This document shows, in pieces, positions 1 through 4,935 of a DNA stretch of 6,587 nt (the stretch's first letter is position 1; each line of letters opens with the position of its first letter). The translations under genes and the position numbers were made by a program. The notes below the pieces were generated by a model. That model did no database searches. It had not been told where the DNA came from and saw only the letters and a program-made list of their open reading frames with translations. The stretch lies in NCBI GenBank assembly GCA_003153585.1, contig PLZZ01000111.1:1-6587 (forward strand), written 5' to 3'. This stretch comes from Acidobacteriota bacterium (GTDB lineage: Bacteria > Acidobacteriota > Terriglobia > Acidiferrales > UBA7541).

Positions 1-335
1 AAAGTCAGGATGACAAACGGTATGAAAAATCCTATTCCGTAGCGGGCGCCGTCCGCCGAATAGGAAAGCATACTCGGAGCATCGTTCTCGCCCAGAAAGA
101 CCAGAACTCCGGGCCCGATCAGGAGCCACAGTACGCGCAAACCGCCGAATCTTTTCGACCCGCGACCCTCCCGGCGGGCTTGGGACACTTGCCAGCGGTC
201 GAGAGCGCGATCCACATCCTCATGAGTTAAAAGACCCGCGAGCTCAGGTGCCGTGGAAGACGCGGCGGCAGATTCCGTGGTTGGATGCGCGTGGATAAAC
301 GGGGCAGCGTTGGGCTCGGGTTTGTGCCTGTCCAT
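1..335 (-). CDS. Nramp-family divalent metal transporter, N-terminal fragment (runs off left edge)
   Basis: Reading the minus strand from ATG at 335 gives 111 open codons to the window edge, so the gene is partial. Residues 1-65 are hydrophilic and probably cytosolic, including a segment THEDVDRALDRW. From about residue 68 the sequence turns hydrophobic, with LLIGPGVLVFLGENDAPSM followed by a GARYGIGFF segment. This is the TM1 pattern of Nramp (SLC11) H+-coupled Mn2+/Fe2+ transporters, which normally reads GPG...DPGN...GAxxGY. The metal-binding DPGN is replaced by DAPS (residues 85-88), so the Asp is kept but the Asn is Ser and the Pro is shifted; this marks a divergent branch whose metal preference cannot be assumed. 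The N-terminal extension is longer than in typical MntH. A weak TAGG lies shortly before the start, and a plausible promoter lies at 363-391. Family call is fairly sure; substrate is not. Confidence 0.72.
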   Translation of the reverse strand, partial: MDRHKPEPNAAPFIHAHPTTESAAASSTAPELAGLLTHEDVDRALDRWQVSQARREGRGSKRFGGLRVLWLLIGPGVLVFLGENDAPSMLSYSADGARYGIGFFIPFVILT

Positions 336-349
336 GAGTTAACCTAGCT

Positions 350-394
350 AAACTATCCACATAAACTACGCTTAACTAAGTTTCAGGTCAACTA
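350..394. repeat. Cluster of four AACTA motifs in the divergent promoter region
   Basis: AACTA occurs at 351-355, 364-368, 374-378 and 390-394, each preceded by A, T or C and spaced 13, 10 and 16 bases apart, so this is not a regular tandem repeat. A GTTAAC lies just beside it at 338-343. The copies overlap the -10 and -35 elements proposed for the Nramp gene. A similar cluster lies upstream of the GGDEF gene. The copies may be operator half-sites or simply AT-rich promoter elements; the sequence alone cannot separate these. Confidence 0.3.
363..391 (-). promoter_or_regulatory. Candidate sigma-70-type promoter for the Nramp gene
   Basis: On the minus strand TTGACC (386-391, five of six bases matching the -35 consensus) is followed after exactly 17 bases by TAGTTT (363-368, a weak three of six match to -10). 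Transcription would begin near 356, giving a leader of about 20 bases before the ATG at 335. Spacing and position are good but the -10 is poor, so this is tentative. Confidence 0.35.
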
Positions 395-443
395 TGCCGG
401 CCATACGCATTCCAAAAATCGCCAGGAAGTGTTTCTTCGCCTC

Positions 444-452
444 TGCTATAGT
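444..452 (+). promoter_or_regulatory. Candidate extended -10 promoter for the DUF3467 gene
   Basis: TGCTATAGT contains the extended -10 dinucleotide TG one base before TATAGT, which matches TATAAT at five of six positions. No good -35 is seen 17 bases upstream, which is tolerated by extended -10 promoters. A start near 459 would leave a short leader that still contains the whole Shine-Dalgarno sequence. Confidence 0.35.
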
Positions 453-464
453 TAAAGTGATTCC

Positions 465-471
465 AAGGAGG
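465..471 (+). promoter_or_regulatory. Ribosome binding site deciding the DUF3467 start
   Basis: AAGGAGG is a full anti-Shine-Dalgarno match, six bases before the ATG at 478. It rules out the longer reading frame that begins at 394, whose extra 28 residues (MPAIRIPKIARKCFF and so on) overlap the promoter region and look unlike the family. A GTG at 475 is also in frame but too close to the site. Confidence 0.85.
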
Positions 472-477
472 GTAGTG

Positions 478-786
478 ATGGCTGAAACACCGAAACCGCA
501 GCAACAGCAAGTCCAGATTAAGGCTGACGAGAAGGAATTACTCGGACAATATGCAAATCTGGTAGTCGTTCACCACAATGCGGAAGAGTTCACCCTGAAT
601 TTCATTTATCTTTTTCCCAGCGTCCCCCACGGAAAATTGGTCGGCAGCCTGATCCTAAGCCCCGCCCACGCCAAGCGATTGGCAAAAGCTCTGCAGGAAA
701 ATGTGTCTCGTTTCGAAGAGCAGTTCGGAATGCTTCCGGAAGGTCCCGGCCCTGGTCCGGAACCCAACGTCGGGTTTGTGCAGTAA
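478..786 (+). CDS. DUF3467 domain protein
   Basis: The 102-residue product starts MAETPKPQQQQVQIKADEKE and has the DUF3467 layout: a short polar Gln-rich leader, a YANLVVVHHNAEEFTLNFI strand region (about residues 25-44), a short F-P-x-V-P-x-G/A-K segment, then SLILSPAHAKRLAKALQENV leading to a helix ending in FEEQFG (about residues 57-84). The last 15 residues are a Gly/Pro-rich tail. The family consists of small soluble proteins of unknown function, so no role is assigned. There is no signal peptide or membrane segment. The gene is monocistronic on the plus strand, divergent from the Nramp gene. Its TAA directly abuts the stop codon of the convergent PilZ gene with no terminator between, so the two 3' ends should overlap as RNA. 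Confidence 0.82.
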   Translation: MAETPKPQQQQVQIKADEKELLGQYANLVVVHHNAEEFTLNFIYLFPSVPHGKLVGSLILSPAHAKRLAKALQENVSRFEEQFGMLPEGPGPGPEPNVGFVQ

Positions 787-1122
787 TTACGCGGCGGACA
801 TATTTCCTATTACCCAGCCGTCCCTGGATTCCAGGAATTCGACCCCGACAGCAAAGCCGGCTTCCGGGACCAACTGACAGTACGCCACGCGCGCTAAGGA
901 CTTGAATGAACCGGTGAGCGTCGCGATGGTCAGCCGGTCACCCGGCGTCCACCGGCGAGTGCTCCAGACCCGCGCTCCCCCTGCGCTAACATTATCGGTG
1001 AACGTGGTTTCGGTGCCTGGCAGCGCGAGATGCCCGGTTATCTGAACGCTTACTTCCATCGGAATTCGCGACTCGCGTCGCTCCGCTATCGTCTTTGGGA
1101 CCCCCATCCCAAGTCGCATCAT
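787..1122 (-). CDS. Stand-alone PilZ domain protein (cyclic dinucleotide receptor)
   Basis: This 111-residue protein is essentially one PilZ domain. The nucleotide-binding signature is present: RxxxR as R15-R16-E-S-R19, and (D/N)xSxxG as N44-V-S46-A-G-G49, followed by the usual beta strands ending in GFAVGVEFLE. PilZ proteins bind c-di-GMP and act as adaptors for motility, polysaccharide secretion or gene control. With no effector domain here, the partner is unknown. The start is ATG-ATG at 1122, six bases after a strong AAAGGAGGT (1127-1135). It lies only 16 nt downstream of the GGDEF gene on the same strand, so the two are almost certainly co-transcribed and this is a candidate dedicated receptor for that enzyme. 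Because the enzyme carries a cGAMP-type substitution, which ligand this PilZ binds is a real question. Confidence 0.87.
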   Translation of the reverse strand: MMRLGMGVPKTIAERRESRIPMEVSVQITGHLALPGTETTFTDNVSAGGARVWSTRRWTPGDRLTIATLTGSFKSLARVAYCQLVPEAGFAVGVEFLESRDGWVIGNMSAA

Positions 1123-1138
1123 CGCGACCTCCTTTTTC

Positions 1139-2458
1139 TTACAGACAGGCCGCTACATGCCTCAAGCGGAATTTCTTCTCGCTGCGACCCTTCATGCCAT
1201 AGAGCGCGCGATCGGCGGCGCCCAACAGCTTTTCAATCGTCGTTCCGTCGTTGGGATAGACAGCGAGACCCGCGCTAACGGTCACCGGCGGTTCCTGGCC
1301 ATCGCGTGCAAGCCGCTCGCAGATTCGCAGCGCGGCCTTGCGAGCTTCCTCTTCTCCCGATTCCGGCAGGATTAGCACGAATTCGTCGCCGCCGTACCGC
1401 GCAGGCGTGTCAATGGATCGGCAATCATTTCGCAAGGCTACGCCCAGGCGCTTAATCGCCCGGCTGCCCGTCAGATGGCCGAACATGTCGTTGATCTTTT
1501 TCAACTTGTCGAGGTCGAACAACACCACCGCGAAGCTGCGGCCGGTGCGCCGCGAGCGCTGAATTTCATTTTCCAGAACTTCGAGAAGCCGGCGATGATT
1601 CGCAAGTCCGGTAAGCGAATCAGAGGCAGCCAGCCGGCTGACTTGATCGAATAGTTGCGCGTTATCCAGCAGCGTGCCGCCCAGAACTACGACATAACTG
1701 AGGTCCATCGTCACGTGCGCGAGCGTAAAAGCGGCATCGAAGGCGTGTTGCGACTGGCTGATCGTGATATGGCAAATCACATTCATCGCCGCCGCGATAA
1801 ACAATGCGCGGTCGAGCGACGATTCGGAATTCCCGCGCCGCAGACGCCACGCGTATCCCACCGCGGCCGCAGCAAAGATTGCTGCCGGCAGCAAATCCCA
1901 AGGACGCGGAATAATTGCGCCGGGATGAATCTTGGGAGCGTCCGGCAGCATGAAATAAAAAACACTGGTCAAATAGGCGGCGGCTCCCACCAGCAGCGTA
2001 GAGCCGGCCATTTCCTTCCCCGGTTCTCGCGCCACCGGAATTCGGCGCTCCACCACCAACGCAGCCAGCAATAGAATTCCCAGAAGCGTCTGCCCCGCGA
2101 GCCACCCAATTGAAATATCATTCCCTGCGCTGGCCGTGACGAGCATGCCGCGATAGAACGTCATGCTGGTCCCCGCCTCGATCAGCCCCGCCATTACAAA
2201 GCCGAATGCCAAAATCAGGGAAATTCGATCGTGTGTTCCGCGAAACCGAACCAGCGCGTTCGCCGCAAACGTGAAAGCGATTAGGCTTCCCGCCATTTGA
2301 AGATAGGTGTCCAGAAGCGGATCCGCGATGTAAGAAGAATTTCGAACGACCCAAAGCAGAATGAGGTACGACGTCCCGGCTATCGTCCAAAGAAGGACGA
2401 GACGAAAACGATGCAGAAAACCCCAAATATTGCTCGGACGACCCACCACTTCCCCCAA
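1139..2458 (-). CDS. Membrane GGDEF-domain cyclase with a Hypr-type Ser substitution
   Basis: The 439-residue protein has an N-terminal membrane sensor of about 7-8 hydrophobic segments (roughly 19-38, 53-72, 79-96, 117-136, 152-171, 188-205, 218-234, 242-262), resembling MASE3-type domains, although that label is tentative. A complete GGDEF domain follows (about 277-432). It shows DSLTGLANHRR (280-290), metal-binding D315 in FDLD, KIND (321-324), and RYGGDEF (354-360). The inhibitory I-site RxxD is intact as R347-S-I-D350, five residues before GGDEF. GGDEF enzymes join two GTP into c-di-GMP. The Asp of GHxxGD that contacts the guanine base (PleD D344) is Ser332, the change described in Hypr enzymes that make 3',3'-cGAMP. 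No phosphodiesterase domain is present. The start is uncertain: TTG at 2458 has no clear ribosome binding site, and the GTG codons at residues 4 and 5 follow a GGGGGAAG stretch. It is the first gene of an operon with the PilZ protein. Confidence 0.88.
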   Translation of the reverse strand: MGEVVGRPSNIWGFLHRFRLVLLWTIAGTSYLILLWVVRNSSYIADPLLDTYLQMAGSLIAFTFAANALVRFRGTHDRISLILAFGFVMAGLIEAGTSMTFYRGMLVTASAGNDISIGWLAGQTLLGILLLAALVVERRIPVAREPGKEMAGSTLLVGAAAYLTSVFYFMLPDAPKIHPGAIIPRPWDLLPAAIFAAAAVGYAWRLRRGNSESSLDRALFIAAAMNVICHITISQSQHAFDAAFTLAHVTMDLSYVVVLGGTLLDNAQLFDQVSRLAASDSLTGLANHRRLLEVLENEIQRSRRTGRSFAVVLFDLDKLKKINDMFGHLTGSRAIKRLGVALRNDCRSIDTPARYGGDEFVLILPESGEEEARKAALRICERLARDGQEPPVTVSAGLAVYPNDGTTIEKLLGAADRALYGMKGRSEKKFRLRHVAACL

Positions 2459-2513
2459 AGAGACATACTTCTGCCCGTGGAGAAACTTGCAACTGGTGTA
2501 CCGTTCCGGAACA

Positions 2514-2552
2514 TAGTTTTAGTACTAGTTAACTATCTGAAATGATGTAGTT
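2514..2552. repeat. Cluster of TAGTT/AACTA motifs upstream of the GGDEF gene
   Basis: TAGTT occurs at 2514-2518, 2526-2530 and 2548-2552, and AACTA at 2531-2535. The middle pair forms a perfect 10-base palindrome TAGTTAACTA (2526-2535), flanked by the overlapping palindromes AGTACT and ACTAGT. This is the same pentamer that clusters upstream of the Nramp and DUF3467 genes. It overlaps the proposed -10 and start region of the GGDEF gene, where a repressor would act, but no regulator is identified. Confidence 0.3.
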
Positions 2553-2561
2553 TAATTACAA
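2532..2561 (-). promoter_or_regulatory. Candidate promoter for the GGDEF-PilZ operon
   Basis: On the minus strand TTGTAA (2556-2561, four of six to -35) is followed after 18 bases by GATAGT (2532-2537, four of six to -10). Transcription would start near 2525, giving a leader of about 65 bases. It is the best pair in the gap, but each box is imperfect. Confidence 0.3.
2546..2560. promoter_or_regulatory. 15-base dyad TGTA-N7-TACA, possible operator
   Basis: TGTAGTTTAATTACA is a palindrome around its central base with a single mismatched pair. It overlaps the proposed -35 box and spacer of the GGDEF promoter, a typical repressor position. The half-sites recall those bound by winged-helix regulators such as the PadR and BlaI/MecI groups, but the arrangement does not match either well enough to name one. 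Confidence 0.35.
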
Positions 2562-2609
2562 ACCACGCCTGAGGACGCCGGACATACTACGTATATAATT
2601 TTCGCCCCT

Positions 2610-2634
2610 GGGTAGGATTGTTACAATACCACCC
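2610..2634 (-). terminator. Hairpin downstream of the sulfur operon, weak terminator or 3' stabiliser
   Basis: The minus-strand RNA can pair GGGUGGUAUUG with CAAUCCUACCC around a UAA loop, with one G-U wobble and one U-C mismatch in 11 positions. On the plus strand the same wobble position becomes an A-C mismatch, so the fold favours the direction of the CDGSH gene, which ends 21 bases before. No U-tract follows (the next bases are AGGGGCGAAAAUUAU), so intrinsic termination is doubtful. Confidence 0.3.
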
Positions 2635-2654
2635 GAGAGCTTCCCAAATCTGGA

Positions 2655-2888
2655 TTAAGGCTTAGGTTGCGGAGGGGGAAGTTCGTGGGCCTCGACCAGG
2701 CTCTGAAAGTTCGATTTTTTGTGCGAACCATCACAGAAGGGCTTCCGCTCGGAGGCGCCGCAACGGCACAGTCCGATCTTGGTTCGCCCTCCCAGACCAT
2801 AAGACTTGCCTTCCTGATCGACAATCTGCACTTCACCATCTATAAGCAGCGGTCCATTATTAACGACGGTCACTTTGATATCTGGCAC
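2655..2888 (-). CDS. CDGSH-type [2Fe-2S] iron-sulfur protein
   Basis: The 77-residue product carries one complete CDGSH motif, CxC-(x2)-S-(x3)-P-x-CDGSH: ligands C41, C43, C52 and H56, within CRCGASERKPFCDGSH. Three Cys and one His hold a redox-active [2Fe-2S] cluster, as in mitoNEET and its many short bacterial relatives. The N-terminal 40 residues form beta strands (KVTVVNNGPLLIDGEVQIVD) and the tail after residue 70 is Pro-rich. There is no membrane anchor, so it should be cytosolic; electron or cluster transfer is the usual suggestion, but no partner is established. The start is GTG at 2888 with GGAGGA (2893-2898) five bases upstream; this region can fold into a hairpin. The gene follows moeZ by 72 nt on the same strand and may be the last gene of the sulfur operon. 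Confidence 0.9.
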   Translation of the reverse strand: MPDIKVTVVNNGPLLIDGEVQIVDQEGKSYGLGGRTKIGLCRCGASERKPFCDGSHKKSNFQSLVEAHELPPPQPKP

Positions 2889-2918
2889 TCGATCCTCCGA
2901 TCGAAACTTGTGAAGTTT
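2889..2918 (-). promoter_or_regulatory. Two adjoining hairpins holding the CDGSH-gene ribosome binding site
   Basis: In the minus-strand RNA, AAACUU-CAC-AAGUUU (2904-2918) is followed, sharing one base, by UCGAUC-GGAG-GAUCGA (2889-2904). Both stems are perfect over six pairs. The GGAG of the Shine-Dalgarno sequence forms the loop of the second hairpin, its next two bases are in the stem, and the 3' arm touches the GTG start. This could modulate translation of the CDGSH protein relative to moeZ. Function is inferred from the fold only. Confidence 0.45.
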
Positions 2919-2960
2919 TAACGCGGTTTCTTTGGTGAGGTCTGATGATCTCGGAACCCG

Positions 2961-4157
2961 TCAATACTTTGGAACCGAGGCATCTACTTCATCCGACCAT
3001 GCAAGGATACCACCCTTCAAGTTCAACACCTTGCGGAAACCTGCGCTTCGCAGAAACTCAACCGCTTCCGCGGAGCGCTTGCCGCTGCGGCAGTGCGCCA
3101 CGATTTCGCGCGAACTATCCAACTCGTTTACCCGGCGCGAAAGCTCGCCCAGCGGAATCAAGTGTCCGCCGAGATTGCAGATTTGAAACTCATGCGGTTC
3201 GCGCACATCAAGAATAAAAAGATCGTCGCCGCGATCGAGCCGGGCTTTGAGTTCGCGCGGAGAGATTTCGGGTACCACCGCCTGAGCCGGGCTCGCAGAT
3301 TCTTCTCCGCGAATTCCGCAGAATTCCTCGTAATCAATTAGCTTCGTAATTGTCGGGTGTCCGCCGCAAACCGGGCACTCCGGATTTTTCCGCAGCTTCA
3401 ATTCTCGAAAGCGCATGGCCAAAGCGTCAAAAAGAAGCAAGCGCCCAACCAGCGGTTCGCCTTTCCCGATGATCAGCTTCAAAGTCTCAGCGGCCTGTAT
3501 CGCCCCCACAATTCCCGGAAGCACACCGAGCACTCCTCCTTCAGCGCAAGAAGGCACCAGCCCTGGCGGAGGCGGCTCAGGATACAAACACCGGTAGCAC
3601 GGCCCGCCCGGATAACCGAAAATAGTGATTTGCCCCTCGAAACGGAAGATAGAACCGTAAACATTGGGCTTGCCCAAAATCACGCACGCATCATTCACCA
3701 GGTACCGTGTGGGAAAATTGTCTGTGCCGTCCACCACGATGTCGTAATCTTTCAGGATATCGAGGGCATTTTCGCTCGTAAGGCGCGTTTCGAAATTGTC
3801 GATCTGAATATCCGGGTTTAGATTCCGCAGGCGATTTGTCGCTGCTTCGATTTTGGGACGTCCAATGTCGTTCGTGTCGAAAAGAATCTGCCGCTGAAGA
3901 TTGCTCAGGTCCACCTTGTCGAAATCGACTAAGCCGATTCTGCCCACTCCCGCAGCCGCAAGGTACAAGCCCAGCGGCGCTCCCAGCCCGCCAGTGCCGA
4001 TGCAAAGAACTTTCGCTTGTTTCAGCTTGAGCTGCCCGTCCATACCAACTTCGGGCATGATTAAATGGCGGCTGTAGCGCGTTATTTCCTCTTTTGACAG
4101 CGCCGCGCTCGGATTTCCCGTCTCCGGCGAATTAGGGCTTTTTATTTTTGATGCCAC
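2961..4157 (-). CDS. moeZ: MoeB/ThiF-type adenylyltransferase fused to rhodanese (MoeZ)
   Basis: The 398-residue protein has two domains. Residues 21-270 are an E1-like adenylyltransferase: ATP-binding GTGGLG (54-59), NLQRQ with R89, DGTDN (143-147), the conserved active-region Cys C204 in PSCAEGG, and two CxxC zinc pairs (C187/C190 and C261/C264). Residues 296-395 are a rhodanese domain with the active-site loop HCRSGKRS, catalytic C356. The protein activates the C-terminal Gly of a ubiquitin-fold sulfur carrier as an acyl-adenylate, then passes a persulfide sulfur to form the thiocarboxylate. The fusion matches M. tuberculosis MoeZ and eukaryotic Uba4/MOCS3. Its gene follows cysO by 15 nt, so CysO is the expected substrate; service to a MoaD elsewhere is also possible. 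The first 20 residues are a polar leader. The start is GTG at 4157 with AGGAGA (4164-4169) upstream. Confidence 0.93.
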   Translation of the reverse strand: MASKIKSPNSPETGNPSAALSKEEITRYSRHLIMPEVGMDGQLKLKQAKVLCIGTGGLGAPLGLYLAAAGVGRIGLVDFDKVDLSNLQRQILFDTNDIGRPKIEAATNRLRNLNPDIQIDNFETRLTSENALDILKDYDIVVDGTDNFPTRYLVNDACVILGKPNVYGSIFRFEGQITIFGYPGGPCYRCLYPEPPPPGLVPSCAEGGVLGVLPGIVGAIQAAETLKLIIGKGEPLVGRLLLFDALAMRFRELKLRKNPECPVCGGHPTITKLIDYEEFCGIRGEESASPAQAVVPEISPRELKARLDRGDDLFILDVREPHEFQICNLGGHLIPLGELSRRVNELDSSREIVAHCRSGKRSAEAVEFLRSAGFRKVLNLKGGILAWSDEVDASVPKY

Positions 4158-4172
4158 GAAAATTCTCCTGAT

Positions 4173-4457
4173 TTACTTGCCCGTGCCCCCGGCGATCGAA
4201 GGCACGATACTGACGATGTCTCCATCACGAAGCTGCGTCTCTTCCTTCTCCAAATAGCGAATGTCTTCATCGTTCACATAAACGTTCACGAAGCTCCGCA
4301 GGCGCCCATCGTCGGAGTACAAATGCTTCTTCAGCTCCCCGAATCGAGTGGTAAGCCCCTTAAGGGCTTCGCGAACGTTGCCGGCTTCCATTTCGACACT
4401 CTCCTGCTTACCCGCGTAGGGCCGTAGCGGCGTAGGAATGATTACTTTCACTGCCAT
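4173..4457 (-). CDS. cysO: CysO-like ubiquitin-fold sulfur carrier with a C-terminal TGK extension
   Basis: This 94-residue MoaD/ThiS-superfamily protein closely follows M. tuberculosis CysO: VKVIIPTPLRPYAGKQESVE at the start, FVNVYVNDEDIRYL (56-69) in the middle, and DGDIVSIVPSIAGG at the end. The carrier works by converting its C-terminal Gly to a thiocarboxylate that donates sulfur for cysteine synthesis. In mature carriers Gly-Gly is the very C terminus. Here G90-G91 is followed by T92-G93-K94 and a TAA, so the protein cannot be adenylated until three residues are removed. The gene for a JAMM protease lies 28 nt upstream and the activating enzyme MoeZ 15 nt downstream, which supports CysO rather than a molybdopterin-synthase role. 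The ATG at 4457 has a GGGAG eight or so bases upstream. Homology is secure; trimming is inference. Confidence 0.9.
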   Translation of the reverse strand: MAVKVIIPTPLRPYAGKQESVEMEAGNVREALKGLTTRFGELKKHLYSDDGRLRSFVNVYVNDEDIRYLEKEETQLRDGDIVSIVPSIAGGTGK

Positions 4458-4485
4458 TCGGTGATCTCCCTCTTCATTATTTCAA

Positions 4486-4935
4486 TTAGATGCTTGCAGA
4501 TTGTGCGATGGATTCAATCACTTCCGCGTCGTACGCGGAACGATCGTCGCGCAATCGCCACGACTTCGTGTCGCGCGACTCGCTCGCTTCCACACTCACG
4601 ATGACGTAGCTGTACCACGGCCAAGCGTGTTCGCGGTCGAATTCGCTGGGACGCGCCGGAGCATTCGGATGGGAATGGTACCAGCCGATCACCTCAACCC
4701 GCATTTCTCGCGCCTTCTTCTCCGCCATTTGAACGTCACCCGGAGTTACCTCGAAACGATTGCGCGGCGAATCATCCCGGCGATTCGCCAGTGGGACCAG
4801 CTCGACAACTTCGCGTGACGTTTCGTTGTCCCTTCCCAACAGCGCGCCACAGCATTCGTACGGATATGTCTCCACGCCGTGCGCCTGAATCCGGCGAATC
4901 AGCGCGTCTGAGATTCGCAGCGTCGTGCCACTCAC
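4486..4935 (-). CDS. mec: JAMM/MPN+ zinc metalloprotease, Mec-like
   Basis: The 149-residue protein is a single JAMM domain with all catalytic features: E27 in YPYECCG, the zinc ligands H87 and H89 in WYHSHP, and the HxH-x7-S-x2-D pattern completed by S97 and D100. M. tuberculosis Mec+ hydrolyses the CysO-Cys bond to release cysteine and regenerate CysO. Related JAMM enzymes also remove extra C-terminal residues from carrier precursors. Both jobs are plausible here because the adjacent CysO ends in GG-TGK. There is no signal peptide, so it acts in the cytosol. The GTG start at 4935 overlaps the cysM stop codon in a four-base GTGA (4932-4935), implying translational coupling, and a TGGAG (4942-4946) inside cysM serves as its ribosome binding site. 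Confidence 0.92.
   Translation of the reverse strand: MSGTTLRISDALIRRIQAHGVETYPYECCGALLGRDNETSREVVELVPLANRRDDSPRNRFEVTPGDVQMAEKKAREMRVEVIGWYHSHPNAPARPSEFDREHAWPWYSYVIVSVEASESRDTKSWRLRDDRSAYDAEVIESIAQSASI

Noticed and set aside
394..477. Longer N-terminus for the DUF3467 protein starting at ATG 394
   Set aside because: The extra 28 residues cover the promoter and the ideal AAGGAGG site, are unlike the family, and have no ribosome binding site of their own.
1655..2105. Overlapping open frames on both strands within the GGDEF gene
   Set aside because: They lie over the membrane-sensor coding region, whose hydrophobic segments lead in frame into a complete GGDEF domain; they are shadows.
2594..2599. 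TATAAT on the plus strand as a promoter for an antisense transcript
   Set aside because: No -35 match lies 16-18 bases upstream and there is no gene on the plus strand to serve; likely chance in AT-rich DNA.
2459..2654. A cyclic dinucleotide (GEMM) riboswitch ahead of the GGDEF gene or elsewhere
   Set aside because: I looked for the conserved paired helices and GNRA-type loop in the intergenic gaps and saw nothing convincing; the leader is short and AT-rich.
4911..4922. AGATTCGCAGCG also found near 1320, a possible dispersed repeat
   Set aside because: Both copies are inside coding sequence and encode the same Leu-Arg-Ile triplet, so shared codon preference explains them.
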